Positions 1-6,479 of a DNA stretch of 13,031 bases are shown here, in pieces. This DNA is from JBDIAR01 sp039812545. Its GTDB lineage: Bacteria; Actinomycetota; Actinomycetes; Actinomycetales; Dermatophilaceae. The notes below the pieces were generated by a model, which did not search any database, had not been told where the DNA came from, and saw only the letters and a program-made list of their open reading frames with translations. The position numbers and the translations under genes were made by a program. The stretch covers positions 1 through 13,031 of the forward strand of contig JBDIAR010000100.1 of the NCBI GenBank assembly GCA_039812545.1. Direction: 5' to 3'. Numbering within the stretch: the first letter of the stretch is position 1; each line of letters begins with the position of its first letter.

Positions 1-15
1 CGCCCCGGGGACCCG

Positions 16-333
16 ATGCCGTCCTACGGACCGAGCGCCGACCGGCCACCCGCCGACGCGCGCATCCAGCTCGGCCCGCCCCGCGATCCGCACCTGCCGG
101 CCGGGGCCTGGCTGCTGTGCTTCGCCTCGATCGTGGCGCTGATTCCCTCGTTCTTCCTGGTCGGCATACCGAGCCTGATCTTCGGCGCGCGCGCCGCGAT
201 GAGTTCGGCTCCGGCGGCCGAACGCGACCGGCTGATCCGGCGAGGCTGGACGGCGTTGGTGGTCAACATCGCCGCCGTCGTCGTGGCCGGCGCCACGGTC
301 CTGCTCGTCCTCCTCAGTCGGGCCCGCGCGTGA
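16..333 (+). CDS. Small membrane protein of unknown function, possibly 5'-truncated by the window
   Basis: 105 residues. A proline-rich, probably cytoplasmic N-terminus (about residues 1-28) is followed by a hydrophobic stretch at about 31-58, containing prolines and possibly a bent helix or hairpin. A charged segment (about 68-77, with several Arg/Asp/Glu) and a second clear membrane helix at about 79-101 follow. This resembles the small two-helix DUF4190-type proteins of actinobacteria, but I cannot assign a family firmly. ATG at 16 has a weak purine-rich GGGGA five bases before it. The frame stays open to base 1, so the true start may lie outside the window. Its TGA (331-333) overlaps the GTG start of the XPB gene (330-332), which implies translational coupling; no functional link to repair is evident. 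Confidence 0.6.
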   Translation: MPSYGPSADRPPADARIQLGPPRDPHLPAGAWLLCFASIVALIPSFFLVGIPSLIFGARAAMSSAPAAERDRLIRRGWTALVVNIAAVVVAGATVLLVLLSRARA

Positions 334-1985
334 CCGACGGGCCGCTCATCGTCCAGAGCGACAAGTCCCTGCTCTTGGAGGTCGAGCACCCCCGCAGCGA
401 GGAGGCCCGGCGCGCCATCGCCCCCTTCGCCGAACTCGAACGCGCCCCCGAACACGTCCACACCTACCGGATCACCCCGCTGGGCCTGTGGAACGCCCGG
501 GCGGCCGGGCACGACGCCGAACAGGTCGTGGACGCCCTGCTGACCTTCAGCCGGTATGCCGTGCCGAACGCGCTGCTCGTCGACGTCGTCGAGACGATGG
601 GTCGGTACGGTCGGCTCACCTTGGAGAAGCACCCGACGCACGGCCTCGTGCTGCACTCCTCGGATCGTCCGGTCCTGGAAGAAGTGTTGCGGCACAAGCG
701 AATCCAGCCGCTGTTGGGCAATCGGATCGACGACGACACGATCCTGGTCCACCCCAGCGAGCGCGGCCGGCTCAAGCAGGAACTCCTCAAGGTCGGCTGG
801 CCCGCCGACGACGTCGCCGGCTACGTCAACGGGGAGGCCCACCCGGTGGCGTTGGACACCACGGGGTGGACCGTCCGGCCGTACCAACAGCAGGCCATCG
901 ACGGTTTCTGGCACGGCGGTTCCGGGGTCGTCGTGCTGCCCTGCGGCGCCGGCAAGACGATCGTCGGTGCCGGTGCCATGGCCCGCTCCCAGACCACGAC
1001 GCTGATCCTGGTCACCAACACCGTCGCCGCCCGCCAGTGGAAGGACGAACTGCTGCGCCGGACGTCCCTCACCCAGGACGAGATCGGCGAATATTCGGGC
1101 TCCCGCAAGGAAATCCGGCCGGTCACGATCGCGACGTACCAAGTCCTGACGACCCGGCGCAAGGGGGCATACCCGCACCTGGATCTGCTCGACGCCCGCG
1201 ACTGGGGCCTGATCGTCTACGACGAGGTCCACCTGCTGCCGGCGCCGATCTTCCGGATGACCGCCGACCTGCAGGCGCGGCGTCGGCTCGGGCTCACCGC
1301 GACGCTGGTGCGCGAGGACGGCCGCGAGGCCGACGTCTTCTCGCTCATCGGACCCAAACGCTTCGACGCGCCGTGGAAGGACATCGAGGCGCAGGGCTGG
1401 ATCGCGCCCGCCGACTGTGTCGAGGTGCGCGTGACCCTGCCCGACTCCGATCGGCTCGCGTATGCCGTCGCCGAGCCCGACGAGCGGTACCGGCTGGCGG
1501 CCTGCGCACCGCAGAAGGACCGCATCGTCGAGCGACTCGTCGCCCGGCATTCCGGCGAACCGACCCTCGTGATCGGCCAGTACCTCGACCAACTACAGGC
1601 GCTGGCCGGGCGCCTGGACGCCGAACTGATCACCGGCGAAACGCCGGTCGCCCAGCGCCAGAAGCTGTTCGGCGCCTTCAAGGAGGGCGCCCTGCGGCTG
1701 CTCGTCGTCTCCAAGGTGGCCAACTTCTCGATCGACCTGCCCGAGGCCTCGGTCGCCATCCAGGTCTCGGGGACCTTCGGTTCACGCCAGGAGGAGGCCC
1801 AACGCCTGGGGCGGGTGTTGCGCCCCAAGGGCGACGGCCGCACGGCGCACTTCTACACGCTCGTCTCCCGGGACACCGTGGACGCCGACTACGCCGCGCA
1901 CCGGCAACGGTTCCTCGCCGAACAGGGCTACGCCTATCGAATCGTCGACGCGGACGAGCTCGATTCGCTGGAACCGCCCGGCTGA
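330..1985 (+). CDS. xpb: XPB-type DNA repair helicase (superfamily 2, 3'-5')
   Basis: 551 residues, close to the roughly 540-550 usual for mycobacterial XPB. ATP-dependent 3'-5' DNA helicase/translocase related to eukaryotic XPB/ERCC3, acting on damaged DNA in the cytoplasm. Visible motifs: an N-terminal XPB damage-recognition-like region (1-180); Walker A LPCGAGKT at 203-210; DEVH box at 298-301; motif III GLTATLVRED at 321-330, which includes the RED triplet typical of XPB; and motif VI QRLGRVLR near 491-498. The GTG start at 330 gives the N-terminus VTDGPLIVQSDKSLLLEV, which matches the usual bacterial XPB start. The frame is open further upstream, but that would run through the preceding gene. 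There is no Shine-Dalgarno; translation is probably coupled to the preceding gene. The last 52 bases overlap the convergent regulator gene. Family assignment is very secure; the exact repair role in bacteria is less clear. Confidence 0.95.
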   Translation: MTDGPLIVQSDKSLLLEVEHPRSEEARRAIAPFAELERAPEHVHTYRITPLGLWNARAAGHDAEQVVDALLTFSRYAVPNALLVDVVETMGRYGRLTLEKHPTHGLVLHSSDRPVLEEVLRHKRIQPLLGNRIDDDTILVHPSERGRLKQELLKVGWPADDVAGYVNGEAHPVALDTTGWTVRPYQQQAIDGFWHGGSGVVVLPCGAGKTIVGAGAMARSQTTTLILVTNTVAARQWKDELLRRTSLTQDEIGEYSGSRKEIRPVTIATYQVLTTRRKGAYPHLDLLDARDWGLIVYDEVHLLPAPIFRMTADLQARRRLGLTATLVREDGREADVFSLIGPKRFDAPWKDIEAQGWIAPADCVEVRVTLPDSDRLAYAVAEPDERYRLAACAPQKDRIVERLVARHSGEPTLVIGQYLDQLQALAGRLDAELITGETPVAQRQKLFGAFKEGALRLLVVSKVANFSIDLPEASVAIQVSGTFGSRQEEAQRLGRVLRPKGDGRTAHFYTLVSRDTVDADYAAHRQRFLAEQGYAYRIVDADELDSLEPPG

Positions 1986-2683
1986 GCGCGACGCCCCGGG
2001 AAGCTCACCACGCAGGCGCCGCGTTCGGCGAACGCGTCCAGCCGGACCTCGCCGTCCGGCCCGGCGAGGACACCTTCCATCAGGCCCAGATGCACCCCGC
2101 AGACGACCTGCGGTTGGTCCCGGGCCACGGTGACGAAGGGGCACCTGGTCAACCGCAGTCGACGCACTCGATCATCGGCGTCGGGATCGAATCCCAGCCG
2201 GGCCAGGATGTCGACCAGCCGACGACGGCGATCGATGTCCCGTGATGGTTCAGCGGGGTCGGCGAGGTCGGGGCGACCGCCGGCACCCGGCAGCCGTTCG
2301 GCCCAGATCCGCCCGAGCCGGACGGCCTCACCGGTCGGGTCCGGCGCGGACTGGGCCACGGTGGTCGCCAGGACGCCGAGCAGCGCCGCGACGGCCGCCT
2401 CGGCCGGCGCCGGGGCGAGGACATAGCGATGCGCCGGGCGACCCCTCGCACCCCCGGGCACCACCTGCCGTTCGACCGCCCCGCGCGCCGCGAGCGCCGA
2501 CAGATGCTCGCGCACGGTGTTGCGATGAGCGCCGAGGGACTGCGCCAGTTCGGCCACGGTCGACGAACCGCCGGCGGCCCGTAGAGCGCCGAGCACCTCG
2601 GCCTCCGCGGCCGTGGCGATGTGCGCCTGGGAGGACGAGGCGCCGGGACCCCAGCCCGACGGGATCTCATGGGCGACCGGCAT
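1934..2683 (-). CDS. ArsR/SufR-like winged-helix regulator with candidate Fe-S or metal cysteines
   Basis: 249 residues. Winged-helix DNA-binding domain at about 25-90, with a helix-turn-helix in TVAELAQSLGAHRNTVREHL (42-61) and an RGRPAHRY wing (80-87). A mid-region helix probably mediates dimerisation. The C-terminal sensor region has Cys181 (CPF), Cys195 and His198 (CGVH), and Cys224 (GAC), the arrangement seen in SufR-like and related actinobacterial ArsR-type regulators, some of which bind an iron-sulfur cluster. ATG at 2683 is preceded by GGAAG (2692-2688). The gene is divergent from ctaD, with a palindrome (2696-2717) in the short shared promoter, so it probably regulates itself and the oxidase genes. 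The last 17 codons and stop lie antisense within the XPB 3' end, giving a low-complexity Ser/Gly-rich tail. The ligand is inferred, not shown. Confidence 0.85.
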   Translation of the reverse strand: MPVAHEIPSGWGPGASSSQAHIATAAEAEVLGALRAAGGSSTVAELAQSLGAHRNTVREHLSALAARGAVERQVVPGGARGRPAHRYVLAPAPAEAAVAALLGVLATTVAQSAPDPTGEAVRLGRIWAERLPGAGGRPDLADPAEPSRDIDRRRRLVDILARLGFDPDADDRVRRLRLTRCPFVTVARDQPQVVCGVHLGLMEGVLAGPDGEVRLDAFAERGACVVSFPGRRAQPGGSSESSSSASTIR

Positions 2684-2695
2684 ACCACTTCCAAT

Positions 2696-2717
2696 TAGCA
2701 CGGAACTAACCGTACTA
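2696..2717. promoter_or_regulatory. Candidate operator: imperfect palindrome between the regulator and ctaD
   Basis: Arms TAGCACGG and CCGTACTA around the 6-base centre AACTAA; seven of eight positions pair. It lies 12 bases from the regulator start and about 70 bases before the ctaD start, in the only AT-rich patch of the area. A weak TACTAT (2713-2718), possible -10 element for ctaD, overlaps the right arm, which would fit repression. Symmetry and position are seen; binding by the adjacent regulator is inferred. Confidence 0.55.
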
Positions 2718-2786
2718 TTAAAGAACGCCCGACGCGCCCCAACCGGGTCGGCGTGTCGGGCGCACACCCTGGAAGGTGGTGGCCAC

Positions 2787-4511
2787 GTGTCACTCCTCAC
2801 CCGCCCAGAGACTCTCACGGACCGGCTCGGCACACCGGTCGAACCCGCGCCGGCGCGGCCCTCGCGATCCCTCGGCCGGCGCGTCGTCGCGATCCTCACG
2901 ACGACCGACCACAAGGTCATCGGCAATCTCTACTTCGCCACCTCGTTCGCGTTCTTCATGGTCGGTGGACTGCTCGCGCTGCTCATCCGCGCCGAACTCG
3001 CCGCGCCCGGACTGCAGATCGTGGACAGCAAGATCCACTTCAACATGCTGTTCACGATGCACGGCACGATCATGTTGCTGCTTTTCGCCACGCCGCTGTT
3101 CGCCGGCTTCGCCAATGCCCTGGTCCCGTTGCAGTTGGGCGCTCCCGATGTGGCCTTCCCCCGGCTCAACGCCTTCGCGTACTGGCTCTACCTCTTCGGC
3201 GGCCTGATCACCGTCGGCGGCTTCCTCTCCCCGGGCGGAGCCGCCTCGTTCGGCTGGTTCGCGTATGCGCCGCTGTCGAGTGCCGTCTACAGCCCGGGAA
3301 TCGGCGGTGACCTGTGGGTCTTCGGACTGGCGCTGACCGGTTTCGGGACGATTCTCGGCGCCGTCAACCTGGTCACGACGATCGTCTGCTTGCGAGCCCC
3401 CGGCATGACGATGTTCCGGATGCCGCTGTTCACCTGGACCGTCCTGATCACCTCGATCATGGTGCTGACGGTCTTCCCCGTCCTGGCCGCCGCCTTCTTC
3501 GGCCTCGGCGCCGACCGACGTTTCGACGCCCACATCTTCGACCCGGCAAACGGTGGCGCGATGCTGTGGCAACACCTGTTCTGGTTCTTCGGCCATCCCG
3601 AGGTGTACATCATCGCGCTGCCCTTCTTCGGGATCGTCAGCGAGGTCATCCCGGCGATGAGTCGACGTCCTCTGTTCGGCTACAAGACGATGGTCTTCTC
3701 CACCGTCGCCATCGCCGCCTTGTCCACGACCGTCTGGGCCCACCACATGTATGCCACGGGCCAGGTGGCGCTGCCGTTCTTCGCGATCATGACGATGCTT
3801 ATCGCGGTGCCGACCGGGGTCAAGTTCTTCAACTGGGTGGGCACCATGCTGCGCGGCTATCTCAACATGTCCACCCCGCTGATCTGGGCTCTGGGCTTCT
3901 TGGTGACCTTCCTGTTCGGCGGTCTGACCGGGGTCATCATCGCCAGTCCGCCACTGGACATCGGCGTCACCGACAGCTACTTCATCGTCGCCCATTTCCA
4001 CTACACGGTCTTCGGCACCGTCGTGTTCGCGATGTTCTCCGGGTTCTATTTCTGGTGGCCGAAGTTCACCGGGAAGCAACTGGACGAACGGCTCGGCAAG
4101 ATCCACTTCTGGATGACCTTCATCGGCTTCCACACCACCTTCCTCATCCAGCACTGGCTCGGGGTGTGGGGGATGGCCCGGCGGTATGCCGATTACCTAC
4201 CCGAGGACGGCTTCCAGATCGCCAACCAGGTCTCCACCGCGGGATCGGTGATCCTCGGCGCGGCCACCCTCCCGTTCCTCTACAACGTCTGGCACACCTG
4301 GCGACACGCCGAACCGCTCCACGTCGACGACCCCTGGGGCTACGGCGCCGGTTTGGAGTGGGCGACGTCCTGTCCGCCGCCACGACACAACTTCCGGTCG
4401 TTGCCACCCATCCGCTCCGAACGCCCGGCGTTCGACCTGCACCACGTCGCACCCGGGCGCAACGTCACCCCCGATCCGGCGATCCTGCCGCGGATCGGCC
4501 CCCACCGCTGA
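2787..4511 (+). CDS. ctaD: Cytochrome c oxidase subunit I (aa3 type, A-family heme-copper oxidase)
   Basis: 574 residues, the usual actinobacterial CtaD length, with 12 membrane helices. The catalytic subunit reduces O2 to water and pumps protons, binding heme a, heme a3 and CuB in the plasma membrane. Key residues are visible: His92 (HGTIM, heme a); D-channel entrance Asp121 (GAPDVAFPR); His270, Glu272 and Tyr274 in GHPEVY (CuB ligand, proton-gating Glu, cross-linked Tyr); His319-His320 (WAHHMY, CuB); Lys346 in PTGVKFF (K-channel); and His403/His405 in AHFHY (hemes a3 and a). These place it in the A1 subfamily. GTG at 2787 follows AAGGTGG (2773-2779). Subunits II and III are not in this window, which is common in actinobacteria. 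It is first of a tight plus-strand run and divergent from a cysteine-containing regulator. Confidence 0.97.
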   Translation: MSLLTRPETLTDRLGTPVEPAPARPSRSLGRRVVAILTTTDHKVIGNLYFATSFAFFMVGGLLALLIRAELAAPGLQIVDSKIHFNMLFTMHGTIMLLLFATPLFAGFANALVPLQLGAPDVAFPRLNAFAYWLYLFGGLITVGGFLSPGGAASFGWFAYAPLSSAVYSPGIGGDLWVFGLALTGFGTILGAVNLVTTIVCLRAPGMTMFRMPLFTWTVLITSIMVLTVFPVLAAAFFGLGADRRFDAHIFDPANGGAMLWQHLFWFFGHPEVYIIALPFFGIVSEVIPAMSRRPLFGYKTMVFSTVAIAALSTTVWAHHMYATGQVALPFFAIMTMLIAVPTGVKFFNWVGTMLRGYLNMSTPLIWALGFLVTFLFGGLTGVIIASPPLDIGVTDSYFIVAHFHYTVFGTVVFAMFSGFYFWWPKFTGKQLDERLGKIHFWMTFIGFHTTFLIQHWLGVWGMARRYADYLPEDGFQIANQVSTAGSVILGAATLPFLYNVWHTWRHAEPLHVDDPWGYGAGLEWATSCPPPRHNFRSLPPIRSERPAFDLHHVAPGRNVTPDPAILPRIGPHR

Positions 4512-4528
4512 GTCATCAGGAGGCAGCC

Positions 4529-4849
4529 ATGCCGGTCACCTTGAGAATCCACCACGGCGACGTCGACCCGAAGGATCTGTCGGGCAGGTTGGTCCGCGTC
4601 GACGGGACGACCGTGGGCACCCTGCAGGGCGAGGACGCCGCGTTCGACATCGAGCTGGAGCGCGGAACCCATTGCGTCTGGCTGCATCTGGGCCCGTACG
4701 ACAGCAACGGAGCCCGGATCGCCGTGAAGGACGGGGAGACCGTGGACCTCGTCGTCACCGACGCCCACCCCGGGGTGTGGGGCTTCTTCGCCGGCGGCTT
4801 CTACTCGCTGACCGAGAAGGAACGGGACGGCATCGCCTCCACCCCGTGA
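4529..4849 (+). CDS. Hypothetical small soluble protein downstream of ctaD
   Basis: 106 residues, with no signal peptide or membrane helix and an overall acidic composition. Alternating hydrophobic and polar residues (for example GRLVRVDGTTVGTLQG and GETVDLVV) suggest a small all-beta domain reminiscent of PEGA or carboxypeptidase-regulatory-like folds, but no family is recognised. The C-terminus carries an aromatic GVWGFFAGGFYSL segment followed by charged residues. The start is well supported: AGGAGG at 4518-4523, five bases before ATG 4529. The gap to ctaD is 17 bases and to the next gene 22 bases, so cotranscription with ctaD is likely. An accessory role at the oxidase is possible from position alone; there is no direct evidence for it. 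Confidence 0.75.
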   Translation: MPVTLRIHHGDVDPKDLSGRLVRVDGTTVGTLQGEDAAFDIELERGTHCVWLHLGPYDSNGARIAVKDGETVDLVVTDAHPGVWGFFAGGFYSLTEKERDGIASTP

Positions 4850-4859
4850 GAGCGCCACG

Positions 4860-4865
4860 TACGCT
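4860..4865 (+). promoter_or_regulatory. Possible -10 element (TACGCT) for a leaderless transcript
   Basis: TACGCT fits the actinobacterial TANNNT -10 pattern and ends six bases before ATG 4872, where no Shine-Dalgarno is seen. A transcript starting at or next to the ATG would be leaderless. No convincing -35 element is visible, so this is weak evidence. Confidence 0.3.
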
Positions 4866-4871
4866 GCCGCC

Positions 4872-6428
4872 ATGGCATACGACGTCGTCGTCATCGGGGG
4901 AGGTCACAACGGACTGACCTGCGCGGCCTACCTGGCCCGGGCCGGTCGGCGGGTGCTCGTCCTGGAGGCCGCGGAGCACGTCGGCGGGGCTGCGGTGTCC
5001 GCGTTCGCCTTCCCCGGGGTGCCGGCCAGACTGTCGCGGTATGCCTATCTCGTCTCGTTGCTGCCGGCGGCGATCATCGCCGATCTGGGTCTCGACGTCA
5101 CCCTCGTGCGCCGCCGATTCTCCTCGTACACACCGCTGCCCGCCGATCCACGACGCGGCCTGCTCGTCGACACCGAGAACGACCGTTCCACCGCAACGGC
5201 ATTCGCCGCGATCACCGGCGACGGCACGGCATACGAACGATGGAAGGCCTGGTATGCCGGTGCCGCCCGGTTGGCGCGCCCCGTGTGGGCCTCCCTGCTG
5301 GACCCGTTGCCGGAGCGCGCCGCGATCCGGCGGGCGGTGGCCGACGAGCAGGTGTGGCGCGACTTCGTCGAGGCCCCGCTCGGGGAGACGATCCGTCGAA
5401 ACCTGCCGGACGACCTGCTGGCCGGGATCGCCGCGACCGACGGGCTGATCGGCACCTTCGCCGATCTGGAGGCCGACGACCGAGCCGCGAATGTGTGTTT
5501 CCTCTACCACCTGATGGGCGGGGGTACCGGCGACTGGGACGTCCCGGTCGGCGGGATGGGGGCGGTCACCGGGGCTCTGGAACGGGCCGCCCTGCGCACG
5601 GGCGCGACCATCCGCACGGCCGCACGGGTCCGGGCGATCGACCCGGACACCGGAGAGGTCACCTGGACCGACGCCACCGGGGACCACAGCGTGACGGCTC
5701 CGACGCTCTGCGCCGCGATCGCGCCCAGCACCGTCAACGACCTCCTGTCCGCCGGCGGCGCCGCACCGATCCCGACCGAGCCGGCGCCCGAGGGCGCCCA
5801 GCTCAAGGTCAACCTGCTGCTGCGGCGCCTGCCCCGACTGCGTGACGAATCCGTCGACCCGGCAGCGGCATTCGCCGGGACCTTTCACATCAACGAGACC
5901 TACCGGCAACTCCAGGACGCCCATCGCGCCGCGCTGGCCGGGCGGATCCCCGATCCGGCGCCGTGCGAGATCTACTGCCACACCCTCAGCGATCGCACCA
6001 TCCTCGGCCCCGACCTGGCGGCCGGCACCGCCCAGACGATCACCCTGTTCGGGCTGCACCTGCCGGCCCGGCTGTTCCGCGACGACAACGACGACATGCG
6101 CCGCCGGGCCACCGACGCGGTGCTCGACTCACTGGACTCGGTCCTGGCCGAACCCGTGCGCGACCTGCTCGTCACCGACGCCGACGGCGCGCCGTGCCTC
6201 GAGTCCCGCACTCCCCTGGACCTGGCGGCCGATCTCGGCCTGCCCGGCGGCAATATCTTCCACCGCAGCCTGCAATGGCCGTGGGCCGAGACCGAGGCCG
6301 ACGTCGGCGGCTGGGGTGTCGAAACCGCGTACCCGCGGATCCTGTTGGCCGGCGCCGGGGCTCGGCGCGGCGGCGGGGTTTCCGGCATACCCGGTCACAA
6401 CGCCGCGCGAGCCGCGCTCGCACGATAA
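4872..6428 (+). CDS. PYROXD2/CrtI-like FAD-dependent oxidoreductase (phytoene desaturase superfamily)
   Basis: 518 residues. The N-terminal Rossmann dinucleotide-binding motif is VIGGGHNGLTCAAYLARAG (7-25), with an acidic residue ending the second strand (LVLEA). The C-terminal FAD-contacting signature GAGARRGGGVSGIPGHNAA (about 494-512) is typical of the phytoene desaturase/PYROXD2 branch of FAD amine-oxidase-like enzymes. There is no signal peptide; it is likely cytosolic or membrane-associated. No carotenoid synthesis genes are nearby, so phytoene desaturation is unlikely; similarity is stronger to the broad NAD(P)/FAD-dependent PYROXD2 group, whose substrate is not established. It follows ctaD and a small hypothetical gene with gaps of 17 and 22 bases. 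As I recall, human PYROXD2 is mitochondrial and linked to complex IV, which makes the pairing suggestive. ATG 4872 lacks a Shine-Dalgarno; a TANNNT six bases upstream may give a leaderless mRNA as well. Confidence 0.88.
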   Translation: MAYDVVVIGGGHNGLTCAAYLARAGRRVLVLEAAEHVGGAAVSAFAFPGVPARLSRYAYLVSLLPAAIIADLGLDVTLVRRRFSSYTPLPADPRRGLLVDTENDRSTATAFAAITGDGTAYERWKAWYAGAARLARPVWASLLDPLPERAAIRRAVADEQVWRDFVEAPLGETIRRNLPDDLLAGIAATDGLIGTFADLEADDRAANVCFLYHLMGGGTGDWDVPVGGMGAVTGALERAALRTGATIRTAARVRAIDPDTGEVTWTDATGDHSVTAPTLCAAIAPSTVNDLLSAGGAAPIPTEPAPEGAQLKVNLLLRRLPRLRDESVDPAAAFAGTFHINETYRQLQDAHRAALAGRIPDPAPCEIYCHTLSDRTILGPDLAAGTAQTITLFGLHLPARLFRDDNDDMRRRATDAVLDSLDSVLAEPVRDLLVTDADGAPCLESRTPLDLAADLGLPGGNIFHRSLQWPWAETEADVGGWGVETAYPRILLAGAGARRGGGVSGIPGHNAARAALAR

Positions 6429-6433
6429 GGCGG

Positions 6434-6473
6434 GCGAAACCCAGGCGAAACCGGAGCGAAACCGGGCGAACCC
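6434..6473. repeat. Short tandem repeat, about 11-bp period, between convergent genes
   Basis: GCGAAACC occurs at 6434-6441, 6445-6452 and 6456-6463, with a degenerate fourth copy GCGAACCC at 6466-6473, spaced 11, 11 and 10 bases. It fills the 51-base gap between the convergent oxidoreductase and transporter genes. It has no dyad symmetry, so it does not look like a hairpin terminator. The phasing is close to one helical turn. Function unknown; slippage is possible. Confidence 0.7.
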
Positions 6474-6479
6474 AACGGC

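Noticed and set aside
24..1592. Long open minus-strand frame (522 codons) opposite XPB
   Set aside because: It lies antisense to a complete helicase with every motif intact. Its translation is Asp/Gly/Arg/Val-rich without recognisable domains, as expected from the complement of high-GC coding DNA.
2613..2786. Upstream extension of ctaD to ATG 2613
   Set aside because: It would run through the regulator's coding region and the palindrome, and adds residues unlike any CtaD. GTG 2787 has a ribosome binding site and gives the usual length.
2684..2926. Upstream extension of the minus-strand regulator to 2926
   Set aside because: It would overlap the ctaD start and carry non-homologous sequence. 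ATG 2683 has GGAAG upstream and leads directly into the winged-helix domain.
4872..6428. Naming the FAD oxidoreductase as crtI phytoene desaturase
   Set aside because: No crtB, crtE or other carotenoid genes are in the window, and the C-terminal signature fits the broader PYROXD2-like group, so no pathway symbol was given.
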